Shown here in pieces: positions 15,010 through 21,083 of a stretch of DNA of 32,326 bases. Position 1 is the first letter of the stretch. The number at the start of each line of letters is the position of its first letter. The notes under the pieces were generated by a model. That model saw nothing but the letters and a program-made list of their open reading frames with translations. It was not told the DNA's origin and ran no database searches. The translations under genes were made by a program, and so were the position numbers. The stretch is from UBA6814 sp040753075. GTDB taxonomy: Bacteria; Desulfobacterota; Desulfovibrionia; Desulfovibrionales; Desulfovibrionaceae. Location of the stretch: the NCBI GenBank assembly GCA_040753075.1, contig JBFMHA010000038.1, forward strand, positions 1 through 32,326. The letters are read 5' to 3'.

Positions 15010-15375
15010 GTGCAGAAGATTCCCCTCAACCTGGCGCAGCCGGACATGACCCTGGCCAAGGCCGTGCTGAGGGAGAACGGCATGGTGCTGGTGGCCGAGG
15101 GCACGGCCCTGACCCAGGCCCTGCTGGACCGGCTCGCGGCCATGCATGTGGAGCACCTGGTGGTCGAAGGCAACCCCGTGGACCTGGGGGGCGCTGCCGG
15201 GGGCATGGGCTTCGCCCAGCGCATCGAGCGCCTGGACCGCCTGTTCCGCAAGCACGAGGCCGACCCCTGGATGCAGAAGGTCAAGGCCTTCACCCGCACC
15301 CACTTCGCCCGGAAGGCCGCAGCCCAGAACGCTGCCCAGCCCGCCGCGCCGAAGCCCGACGGAGAGGCCACGTGA
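15010..15375 (+). CDS. small domain protein co-encoded with HDOD and HD-GYP proteins
   Basis: A 121-aa cytosolic protein. Residues about 3-55 (IPLNLAQPDMTLAKAVLREN, then a stretch including LVAEGTALTQALLDRL and HVEHLVVEG) resemble the small beta-rich module often found at the N-terminus of HD-GYP or HDOD proteins. Its usual pattern is a 'pGM.La..v...nG..Ll..Gt.Lt...i..L...gv..v.v' series. The rest is helical and ends in an Ala/Lys/Pro-rich tail. Here the module stands alone. GTG 15010 with AGGGAGA upstream is the only sensible start. The stop overlaps the HDOD start (GTGA), so the two are translationally coupled. A partner or adaptor role is inferred. Confidence 0.72.
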   Translation: MQKIPLNLAQPDMTLAKAVLRENGMVLVAEGTALTQALLDRLAAMHVEHLVVEGNPVDLGGAAGGMGFAQRIERLDRLFRKHEADPWMQKVKAFTRTHFARKAAAQNAAQPAAPKPDGEAT

Positions 15376-16211
15376 GCGGCGACCTGCGCAGCGAGCGCAA
15401 GAACGTCATCCTGGCGGTCAAGGACCTGCCCACCCTGCCCAAGGCCCTGGAGGAGGTCACCCGCTTGGTGGAGGACCCAGCCTCGTCCACCGAACAGATC
15501 GCCAAGGTCATCTCCCGCGACCTGGTGCTCTCGGCCAAGGTGCTCAAGATGGTCAACTCGCCCATCTACGGCTTCCCCGGCCGCATCGGCTCGGTGAACC
15601 ACGCCCTGGTCATGCTCGGCTACAACGTGATCAAGGGGATCATCGTCTCCACCTCGGTGTTCGACCTCATGGCCCAGTCCATGGCCGGGCTGTGGGAGCA
15701 CAGCGTGGCCTGCGCCACGGCCTGCCGGGTGGTGGCCCAAACCGCCGGGTTCAAGGACCCGGAAGAGTATTCCGTGGCCGGCCTGCTGCACGACCTGGGC
15801 AAGGTGGTCTGGGCGGTGCAACTGCCCGAGCTGAAGAACCAGGCGGACAGGGCCGTGGCGGACAGGGACCTGACCTTCCTGGAGGCCGAACGCGAGGTCC
15901 TGGGCTTCGGCCACGACATGGTCAACCTCTGGCTGGCCAACCACTGGCACCTGCCCCTGACCACCAAGGAGGGCATGAGCCATCACCACAAGCCCCTCGG
16001 CGCGGAGCACCACCCGCAGTTCGCCTGCGTGGTTCACCTGGGGGACTTCCTGGCCCGGCTCTTCGAGCAGGGCTCGGGCGGAGACGACAACGTGCCCGCC
16101 CTGAGCAAGGACGCGCTCAAGGCCCTCAAGCTCGGGACCAGGGAAATCGACGCCATCCTCGACCAGCTGGCGGACAGCCTGGTCGAGGTGGCCGGCCTGT
16201 CCTTCGCCTGA
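15372..16211 (+). CDS. HDOD-domain signalling protein
   Basis: A 279-aa protein made almost wholly of an HDOD domain, an HD-superfamily fold linked to bacterial signalling and often lacking hydrolase activity. Features seen are the opening LPTLPKALEEVTRLVEDPAS, then VISRDLVLSAKVLKMVNSPI and YGFPGRIGSVNHALVMLGYN. An HD-like LLHDLGKVVW lies near residue 139 and NHWHLPL near residue 195. GTG 15372 overlaps the previous stop by four bases, and 13 bases separate its stop from the HD-GYP gene. Whether it binds a nucleotide or only protein partners is not evident. It sits between the stand-alone module and the cyclic-di-GMP phosphodiesterase, so the three probably act together. Confidence 0.85.
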   Translation: MSGDLRSERKNVILAVKDLPTLPKALEEVTRLVEDPASSTEQIAKVISRDLVLSAKVLKMVNSPIYGFPGRIGSVNHALVMLGYNVIKGIIVSTSVFDLMAQSMAGLWEHSVACATACRVVAQTAGFKDPEEYSVAGLLHDLGKVVWAVQLPELKNQADRAVADRDLTFLEAEREVLGFGHDMVNLWLANHWHLPLTTKEGMSHHHKPLGAEHHPQFACVVHLGDFLARLFEQGSGGDDNVPALSKDALKALKLGTREIDAILDQLADSLVEVAGLSFA

Positions 16212-16224
16212 CCCTGGAGCGGCC

Positions 16225-17520
16225 ATGGGAGATGTCTACGGATTCGGCGCCACCGCCTTCGCCAGCAAGACCCTGCAGACCATCGAGGAGCTGAACCAGC
16301 TCATCGACATCGACGGCATCCTCGACCTCATCCTCGGGGACTGCCGCCGCATGGCCAACGCCGACGCGGGCACCATCTTCCTGGTGGAGGGCGACACGCT
16401 CAAGTTCAGTTTCGTGCACAACGACACCCTGTTCCGCCAGGACGTGACCAGCAAGGTGCTCTACGCGGACGTGACCCTGCCCATCGACGAGTCCTCGGTG
16501 GTGGGCCACGCCGCGGTGTCGCGGCAGGTGGTGGTGGTCGACGACGCCTACGACCTGGGCCCCGGCCTGCCCTACACCTTCAACAAGGACTTCGACCGGA
16601 AGACCGGGTACCGCACCCTCTCCATCCTCACCGTGCCCCTGACCACCTTCCGGGACCAGTTGGTGGGGGTCATGCAGGTCATCAACGCAAAGGACGGCCA
16701 GGGGCGGACCATTCCCTTCAGCGCTGCGGCCAAGGAGCAGGTCCCGCTCCTGGCGGGAAAGGCCGCGGCGGCCATCGAGCGCGGCCTCATGACCCGGGAG
16801 CAGATATTGCGCATGATGCGCATGGCCGAGATGCGCGACCCCTCCGAGACCGGGGCCCACGTGCAGCGGGTGGGGGCCATCGCCGCCGAGATCTACAAGC
16901 GCTGGGCCATGAACCGCGCCCTCTCCGACCTCAAGGCCAAGCCCTTCGCCAGCAATCCCGAGGGGGTGTTCGCAGAGGTCAAGCGCGCCGCCGGACTCCT
17001 GCGCCTGGCGGCCATGCTGCACGACGTGGGCAAGGTGGGCATCGCCGACGCCATCCTCAAGAAGCCGGGCAAGCTCGACGACGGGGAATACGGGGTCATG
17101 AAGTGGCATTCGGTCCTGGGCGCGCGGCTGTTCGCCAACTCCACCTCGGACCTGGACGCCATGTGCCTGGACATCGCCCTGCACCACCACGAGCGGTGGG
17201 ACGGCAAGGGCTACCCCGGGGATGTGGGGGACGTTCTCGGCCGGGAGTTCGCGCCGGGCGCGAGCGTCATGGGCCGCCCCCTGGCCGGGGAGGAGATACC
17301 CATCGCCGCGCGCATCACCGCCCTGTCCGACGTGTACGACGCCCTGTGCTCCCGCCGCTCCTACAAGGAGCCCTGGCCCCGGGAGAAGGTCATGGAGCTC
17401 ATCCGCGAAGAGTCGGGCCGCCAGTTCGACCCGGAGGTGGTGGAGGCCTTCTTCGAGATCTACGAGGTGGTGGACGCCATCCAGCGCAAGTTCCGGGAGC
17501 TGGAGCGCAAGGCCGGGTGA
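16225..17520 (+). CDS. GAF / HD-GYP cyclic-di-GMP phosphodiesterase
   Basis: Predicted to hydrolyse cyclic di-GMP to pGpG or GMP. The 431-aa protein has a GAF sensor (about 15-190, with NADAGTIFLVEGDTLKF, DESSVVGHAAVSRQ and LSILTVPL) and a C-terminal HD-GYP domain. Metal ligands and signature are intact: H212, HD at 266-267 in MLHDVGKVG, HHHERWDGKGYP at 320-331 with GYP at 329-331, and ALSDVYDAL. About 20 extra residues (around 225-250) sit between the first His helix and the HD pair, compared with the usual domain. ATG 16225 follows GGAG. It has no membrane helix, so it is a cytosolic enzyme tuned by a small ligand bound to GAF. Confidence 0.9.
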   Translation: MGDVYGFGATAFASKTLQTIEELNQLIDIDGILDLILGDCRRMANADAGTIFLVEGDTLKFSFVHNDTLFRQDVTSKVLYADVTLPIDESSVVGHAAVSRQVVVVDDAYDLGPGLPYTFNKDFDRKTGYRTLSILTVPLTTFRDQLVGVMQVINAKDGQGRTIPFSAAAKEQVPLLAGKAAAAIERGLMTREQILRMMRMAEMRDPSETGAHVQRVGAIAAEIYKRWAMNRALSDLKAKPFASNPEGVFAEVKRAAGLLRLAAMLHDVGKVGIADAILKKPGKLDDGEYGVMKWHSVLGARLFANSTSDLDAMCLDIALHHHERWDGKGYPGDVGDVLGREFAPGASVMGRPLAGEEIPIAARITALSDVYDALCSRRSYKEPWPREKVMELIREESGRQFDPEVVEAFFEIYEVVDAIQRKFRELERKAG

Positions 17521-17549
17521 CGGGCCTGGAGTCGCTGGGGCATGGCCCA

Positions 17550-17574
17550 GGGCCTGGTCCGGCAGACCTGGCCC
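17550..17574 (+). terminator. hairpin between convergent HD-GYP and Usp genes
   Basis: GGGCC-T-GGTC (17550-17559) pairs with GACC-T-GGCCC (17565-17574) with one T/T mismatch and a five-base loop. Only TTGGTT follows, so it is a weak intrinsic terminator candidate for the 15010-17520 operon. Confidence 0.4.
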
Positions 17575-17601
17575 TTGGTTCACGAATCAGCGGACCTGGG
17601 C

Positions 17602-18489
17602 CTAATGGCTCACCCAGAGGGCCGCTCCCTTGAGGCTCTTGAGCAGGGAGCTGCTCACCGAGCCGGCGAACAGCTCCTCCAGGAACCCCCGGCCCGTCCC
17701 GGTGCAGCCCACGGCCACCACCGCGTGCCGGCCCTCGGCGGCCCGGCGCAGGATGGCCCGGGACACGTCGTCGTCGCAGACGGCCTGCTCCCGGATGCGC
17801 GCCGGGTCCAGGCCCGCGGCCTCCAGAGCCTCCCGGCCCTCGGCAAAGATCTCCTCCGTCCCCTTGGGGCCGGCCTGCGCCTTGCCGGCGACCTGGAACA
17901 GGGTCACGGGGTGCCGATCCTCCCGGGCCAGCACGCGGCCCAGGTGAGCGGCCATGCGCAGGCTGGGGGCCGAGCCGTCCAGGCACAGGAGCGCGCCCGA
18001 GCGGCCGGACTCGGGCTCCCGGCAGACCCACACCGGAGTGGCCACCGAGAGCTGGAGCATGTCCCGGGTAAGGCTGCCGGCGAACAGGGCCTCGTACCAG
18101 GACAGGCCCCGCCGCCCCAAAACCACGGCGTCGAAGTCGCCGCGTCCGGCCTCGACCAGGAGCTGCTCGATCTTGAGTCCGGCGGAAAAGGAGACCCTGG
18201 TCTCGATGCGGTCCGGAGGAAAGCCCAGGCCGGCCAGGACCTCGGCGGCCTGAGCCAGGGCCTGCGCCCCCTCCTCGCGCAACTCGCACCCGCGTCGGGC
18301 GGTTTCGGCCTCCTGGGACGGATCCGGAGCCCCGGCCTGGAGGGGCCGGGGGACCATGTGCCAGAGGGTGAGCCGGACCGGATCCTTGCGGTCCAGGAAG
18401 CCCCCCACGAAACGCGCGCCCCAGAGGGCGGACACGTCGCCGCTCACGGTGACCAACAGCCGGCGTTCCGGAGTCGGCGCAGCGGCCAT
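17602..18489 (-). CDS. tandem universal stress protein (two UspA domains)
   Basis: A 295-aa cytosolic protein of two fused Usp domains. Domain 1 (about 8-155) ends with the ATP-loop pattern in GRRGLSWYEALFAGSLT. Domain 2 (about 160-295) ends with the related GTGRGFLEELFAGSVSSS and ALWVSH. Double-Usp proteins respond to starvation, oxidative or energy stress. ATG 18489 is chosen because GGAGG lies eight bases before it, while the ATG at 18495 is too close to that site. It lies 12 bases after the single-domain Usp gene on the same strand, so the two are one operon. The ATP-binding loop of domain 2 is less canonical. Confidence 0.85.
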   Translation of the reverse strand: MAAAPTPERRLLVTVSGDVSALWGARFVGGFLDRKDPVRLTLWHMVPRPLQAGAPDPSQEAETARRGCELREEGAQALAQAAEVLAGLGFPPDRIETRVSFSAGLKIEQLLVEAGRGDFDAVVLGRRGLSWYEALFAGSLTRDMLQLSVATPVWVCREPESGRSGALLCLDGSAPSLRMAAHLGRVLAREDRHPVTLFQVAGKAQAGPKGTEEIFAEGREALEAAGLDPARIREQAVCDDDVSRAILRRAAEGRHAVVAVGCTGTGRGFLEELFAGSVSSSLLKSLKGAALWVSH

Positions 18490-18501
18490 GGGCATCTCCT
18501 C

Positions 18502-18966
18502 CTAGCGGCCCTTCAGGGCTGTGACGCCGTAGGGCCGGATCGTGAGCACCGGGACCGGGGAGGTCTTGACCACCTTCTCGGCCACCGAGCCGAAGATGAT
18601 CCGGTCAATGCCCTTGCGGCCGTGGGTGCCCATGACGATGAGGTCGCAGGCGTGCTCCTGGGCCGCCTTGAGGATCTCTTCCGGGGCGTATCCCGTGGAG
18701 AGCAGGCCCTGGGCCTCGAGCCCCGAGAAATGCCGGGCCAGGCACTCCTCCATGTTCTTCCGGGCGCCGTCCATGATGGACTGGACCATGTCCTCGATGC
18801 GGTCGTTGCGGATGTGGAAATTGGAGTAGCGCCCCAGGTCGGGCACCACGTACATGACCAGCAGCTCGGCCCCGGAGTTGCGGGCCTGCTCCGCGGCCCA
18901 TTCGGCCACCACGGGGGTTGCCTCGGAAAAATCCACGGCGCAGAGTATCTTCTTCACGATGGCCAT
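18502..18966 (-). CDS. universal stress protein (UspA family, ATP-binding type)
   Basis: A 154-aa single-domain Usp, normal length. It starts MAIVKKILCAVDFSEATPVV and holds the full nucleotide-binding pattern G-x2-G-x9-G-S: G113, G116, then G126-S127, followed by VAEKVVKTSPVPVLTIRP. It should therefore be an ATP-binding member that acts as a stress-related switch and not as an enzyme. ATG 18966 is preceded by AAGGAGG with a five-base gap. The frame stays open further upstream, across the divergent gene at 19142, but that is GC-driven. It leads a two-gene operon with the tandem Usp. Confidence 0.9.
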   Translation of the reverse strand: MAIVKKILCAVDFSEATPVVAEWAAEQARNSGAELLVMYVVPDLGRYSNFHIRNDRIEDMVQSIMDGARKNMEECLARHFSGLEAQGLLSTGYAPEEILKAAQEHACDLIVMGTHGRKGIDRIIFGSVAEKVVKTSPVPVLTIRPYGVTALKGR

Positions 18967-19104
18967 TGCAGCCTCCTTGCGCACGCCTCGCTCCGCCACC
19001 CGCCGGGGCGTCGGGCCGCGCCATGTCCGCACAATAGCAATCGCGGCCCCGGATGTCATCAAGGAAACCGGGAGGATACCCTCCGGGTCACAAAGCAGAC
19101 GGAT

Positions 19105-19133
19105 TTGACGTTTCAGCCCGGCGGGCGTAGGTA
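19105..19133 (+). promoter_or_regulatory. promoter of the repeat microprotein
   Basis: TTGACG (19105-19110), 17 bases, TAGGTA (19128-19133), in a local AT-rich patch. The predicted transcription start is near 19140, only about two bases before the first ATG at 19142. The mRNA would then be leaderless, or the real start is a later ATG (19148 or 19154). Confidence 0.5.
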
Positions 19134-19141
19134 AATAAATT

Positions 19142-19384
19142 ATGGACATGGTCATGTTCGACAAGATCGTGGCCACTCCGGCCGGCCCCGGAACCCCGGT
19201 GGCCCCGGACAACATCGTGGCCACCCCGGCCGGCCAGGCCACCCCGGTCCCGCCGGACAACATCACGCCCAGCCCCGCAGGCCATTTCGAGGTGGAGCCG
19301 GGCGCCGAGCTCCACTTCTATCCCGGGCCGGACAACATACCGCACGAGATGCGGGTGGGCGGGGTCATTCACGTGGTGGCCTGA
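19142..19384 (+). CDS. proline-rich 16-residue-repeat microprotein (unrecognised)
   Basis: An 80-aa protein I do not recognise. After MDMVMF it has nearly three 16-residue units: DKIVATPAGPGTPVAP, DNIVATPAGQATPVPP and DNITPSPAGHFEVEP. A non-repeat tail contains a fourth DNI (GPDNIPHEMRVGGVIHVVA). Codon third positions are G/C-rich in this frame, as in the neighbouring genes. It is acidic, with no Cys, no signal peptide and no membrane helix. There is no good ribosome-binding site, and a promoter lies directly upstream (see 19105-19133). It is divergent from the Usp operon and 70 bases before a rubredoxin-like gene on the same strand. It could be a metal- or ligand-binding repeat protein, or a shadow frame. 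I favour a real gene. Confidence 0.55.
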   Translation: MDMVMFDKIVATPAGPGTPVAPDNIVATPAGQATPVPPDNITPSPAGHFEVEPGAELHFYPGPDNIPHEMRVGGVIHVVA

Positions 19385-19454
19385 CGACGCAGCCATCGCA
19401 GTTTCCGGAATCCGCGCCAGGGGGAATAGAGAGCCAAAACGTACGGAGGGCCCC

Positions 19455-19685
19455 ATGCAGACCTACACCTGCAATTACTGCGGATACTGCTACGACCCGG
19501 CCAAGGGCGACCCCCGCATCGGCCTGGCCCCGGGCCTGGACTTCTGCCGCCTGCCCGAAGACTGGTGCTGCCCCGAATGCGGGGCGTCCCGCCGCCTCTT
19601 CGTCAGCGCCGAGGACATGCGGCGGCTGGACGAGGAATGCCGAAGCGGCGGCTGCGAACCCTCCTGCGACATCCCCTGCTTCTAG
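19455..19685 (+). CDS. rubredoxin-like protein with Cys-rich C-terminal tail
   Basis: A 76-aa protein. Residues 1-50 are a rubredoxin: C6-x2-C9 in YTCNYCGYCYDP and C39-x2-C42 in DWCCPECGAS, the four iron ligands, with the usual GDPRIGLAPG and LPEDW between. It also has extra cysteines at 12, 31 and 38, which are rare in rubredoxins. A tail of about 26 residues carries C62-x4-C67-x3-C71-x3-C75. Eleven Cys in 76 residues is unusual, and the tail might bind a second metal or form a redox disulfide. ATG 19455 follows GGAGGG. The stop TAG shares the palindrome CTAG with the stop of the convergent lipoprotein gene. Confidence 0.85.
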   Translation: MQTYTCNYCGYCYDPAKGDPRIGLAPGLDFCRLPEDWCCPECGASRRLFVSAEDMRRLDEECRSGGCEPSCDIPCF

Positions 19686-20341
19686 GGCTTGCCCTCACGG
19701 CCCCCTTCCTCCCGGTCCAGGGCCGTCCCGGTCTCCTCCCCGTCCATCTCCCATGATTTCCAGGCCGCCAGCGGCCAGACCCGGGCCGTTTCGCCGTTGC
19801 TCCCGTACCAGGAGTCCAGGGCGAACTCCGCCCCGATTCCGACCTCCTGCAGCACCGCGGTGCTGTGCGACAGGAACAGGAGAACGCCCCGGTGCGCAGG
19901 GACCGCGACCCGGTGCCTGGACAGGAGGCCTGCCCGCTCCAGGAGCAACAGGTACACCGTGGTGTTGGCCGCCTCGGCGATGCAGTCCAACTGGCCCGAG
20001 TCATCGCCGCCCACGTCGTCCCGGGGCCGGTCCCCGGCCGTTCCCGCCCGGGCCCCCGCCAGCGCCTCCAGAAGCCCCACGGCCCGGGCCGCGGCCAGGC
20101 GCTCGGCCGGCGCATTGCCGGGAGGCGGATCGAACAGGGTCAGCACCTGATTCCAGTCCTGGAGGCTCAAGGATACCTGGGCCGTCCCCACGCAGGCAAA
20201 GGACGTGCACACCGCCAGAGCCCCGGGCCGGGGCTCGGGATCGAGGCTCCAGGTTTTCAGCCAGGCCTCGGGAGTAGAGGCGCATCCCCAGCCTGCGAAG
20301 GCCAAGGCGAGGGAGAGAAGAAGAGAAATGGAACGCGCCAT
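19682..20341 (-). CDS. lipoprotein with possible papain-like Cys/His/Asp triad
   Basis: A 219-aa exported protein. Its signal peptide MARSISLLLSLALAFAGWGC ends in a lipobox (AGWGC, lipid-modified Cys20). The mature part resembles a family I know only as uncharacterised proteobacterial proteins. It shows DCIAEAANTTVYLLLLERAG with C120, SHSTAVLQEV with H159 and FALDSWYGSNG with D176. That order and spacing fit a papain/transglutaminase-like hydrolase fold, but this is inference. ATG 20341 with GGAGGGG upstream gives the correct signal peptide, so the longer in-frame start at 20395 is rejected. The 73 bases to the upstream 62-aa gene hold no visible promoter, so they may be co-transcribed. Confidence 0.72.
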   Translation of the reverse strand: MARSISLLLSLALAFAGWGCASTPEAWLKTWSLDPEPRPGALAVCTSFACVGTAQVSLSLQDWNQVLTLFDPPPGNAPAERLAAARAVGLLEALAGARAGTAGDRPRDDVGGDDSGQLDCIAEAANTTVYLLLLERAGLLSRHRVAVPAHRGVLLFLSHSTAVLQEVGIGAEFALDSWYGSNGETARVWPLAAWKSWEMDGEETGTALDREEGGREGKP

Positions 20342-20414
20342 GCCGCCCCTCCGGTAGTTGCGGCAAGAGCATAGCACTGCGGCGAGCGGCGGCAAGCCCC
20401 GGACGATCTTGCTC

Positions 20415-20603
20415 CTACGGCCCCCGCCGGACCACCCGCCGGAGCTCCTCCGGGGAGAGGCCCAGCATGAGACGCTCGTAGCGGCGGCGAGAGAGGCCCG
20501 CGGCCTCCCAGGGCCGGGCCGCCTCGTACAGCCTGCGGGACACCCCCAGGAGCTCCCAGACGCGGGGCCTTCCCAGAAGCAGGGTCAGCGCGCCGATGAG
20601 CAT
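20415..20603 (-). CDS. hypothetical 62-aa basic protein
   Basis: A short frame beginning MLIGALTLLLGRPRVWELLG, with a weakly hydrophobic start followed by a strongly basic helical part (LSRRRYERLMLGLSPEELRR). ATG 20603 has GGAGG five bases upstream, which is the main support. Third positions are GC-rich. No family is recognised. It lies upstream of the lipoprotein gene on the same strand and is divergent from the rubredoxin at 20726. It could be a chance frame. Confidence 0.45.
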   Translation of the reverse strand: MLIGALTLLLGRPRVWELLGVSRRLYEAARPWEAAGLSRRRYERLMLGLSPEELRRVVRRGP

Positions 20604-20668
20604 GCACACCTCCTCGTCGTCCTATCGGCGGGTCCGGGGAAACCTTGAGCGCGTCCGGGCCGCCCGCG

Positions 20669-20696
20669 TTGCCAATCACACGGAAAGCTGTATAGT
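20669..20696 (+). promoter_or_regulatory. rubredoxin promoter
   Basis: TTGCCA (20669-20674), 16 bases, TATAGT (20691-20696). Transcription would start near 20703, giving a leader of about 23 bases with CGGAGA before the ATG at 20726. This is a good sigma70-type match. Confidence 0.6.
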
Positions 20697-20725
20697 GGAG
20701 GAAACCTCTCATCGCGGAGAACCGT

Positions 20726-20884
20726 ATGGACAAGTGGGAATGCCCCTGCGGCTATGTCTACGACCCGGCCGAGGGCGACGCCGAGCACGGCGTGGCCCCC
20801 GGCACGCCCTGGGAGGAGCTGCCCGACGACTGGGTATGCCCCAAATGCGGCGCCGAGAAGGAATTCTTCGAGAAGCTGAACTGA
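20726..20884 (+). CDS. rub: rubredoxin with a CxC first knuckle
   Basis: A 52-aa rubredoxin, a one-electron carrier with a mononuclear Fe(Cys)4 site, used in anaerobes with rubrerythrin, rubredoxin:oxygen oxidoreductase or superoxide reductase. Most of the family consensus is present: YVYDPAEGD, GVAPGTPWEELPDDWVCP and CGAEKEFFEKL. The first ligand pair is C6-P7-C8-G9, one residue shorter than the usual CxxCG. The second pair, C38-x2-C41, is normal. The reading is unambiguous (TGC CCC TGC GGC). CGGAGA precedes ATG 20726. It is monocistronic, with its own promoter and a strong hairpin after it. Confidence 0.9.
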   Translation: MDKWECPCGYVYDPAEGDAEHGVAPGTPWEELPDDWVCPKCGAEKEFFEKLN

Positions 20885-20926
20885 ACCCCGCCGGCCGCCT
20901 CCGCCGGCGGCCTTCCCGGATTCTGC

Positions 20927-20956
20927 GACGCCCCGGCCCGCCGGGGCGTCGGCTTT
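20927..20956 (+). terminator. strong hairpin after rubredoxin
   Basis: GACGCCCCGG (20927-20936) pairs perfectly with CCGGGGCGTC (20941-20950) around four bases, then GGCTTT. A second GC hairpin (GGCCGCC with GGCGGCC, about 20893-20912) lies before it. The T-run is poor, but it separates the rubredoxin from the liv operon. Confidence 0.55.
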
Positions 20957-20975
20957 GGGATTCGCCATTGACTGA

Positions 20976-20998
20976 GTTTTGTATACAGTATACAAAAC
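20976..20998. promoter_or_regulatory. perfect 23-bp palindromic operator over the liv promoter
   Basis: Half-sites GTTTTGTATAC and GTATACAAAAC flank a single central base, a perfect inverted repeat. The TTGTATACAA-like core is typical of sites for GntR-family (FCD) regulators. A -35-like TTGACT lies at 20968-20973, and a -10-like TACAAA (17-base spacing) lies within the right half-site, so bound protein would block RNA polymerase. The GntR gene inside the operon (24472-25140) is the obvious candidate, by inference. Confidence 0.75.
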
Positions 20999-21083
20999 GC
21001 GCCTCCGGCCCCGGTACCGGCATCCTGCCGCATCCGGAAACATCCGCGGGCGAACGCCCCGGGCCGGTGGAGAACAAGACCCC

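Noticed and set aside
18967..19266. Upstream extension of the Usp gene over the repeat microprotein, which also looks repetitive on the minus strand
   Set aside because: The Usp family starts at MAIVKKILCAVD, and that ATG has a perfect AAGGAGG. The minus-strand repetition only mirrors the 48-base DNA repeat.
19142..19290. Possible CRISPR array, from the spaced GACAACATC-type repeats
   Set aside because: The repeats are 48-base coding units with near-identical 'spacers' that translate into a protein repeat. There are no cas genes and no constant-repeat/variable-spacer pattern.
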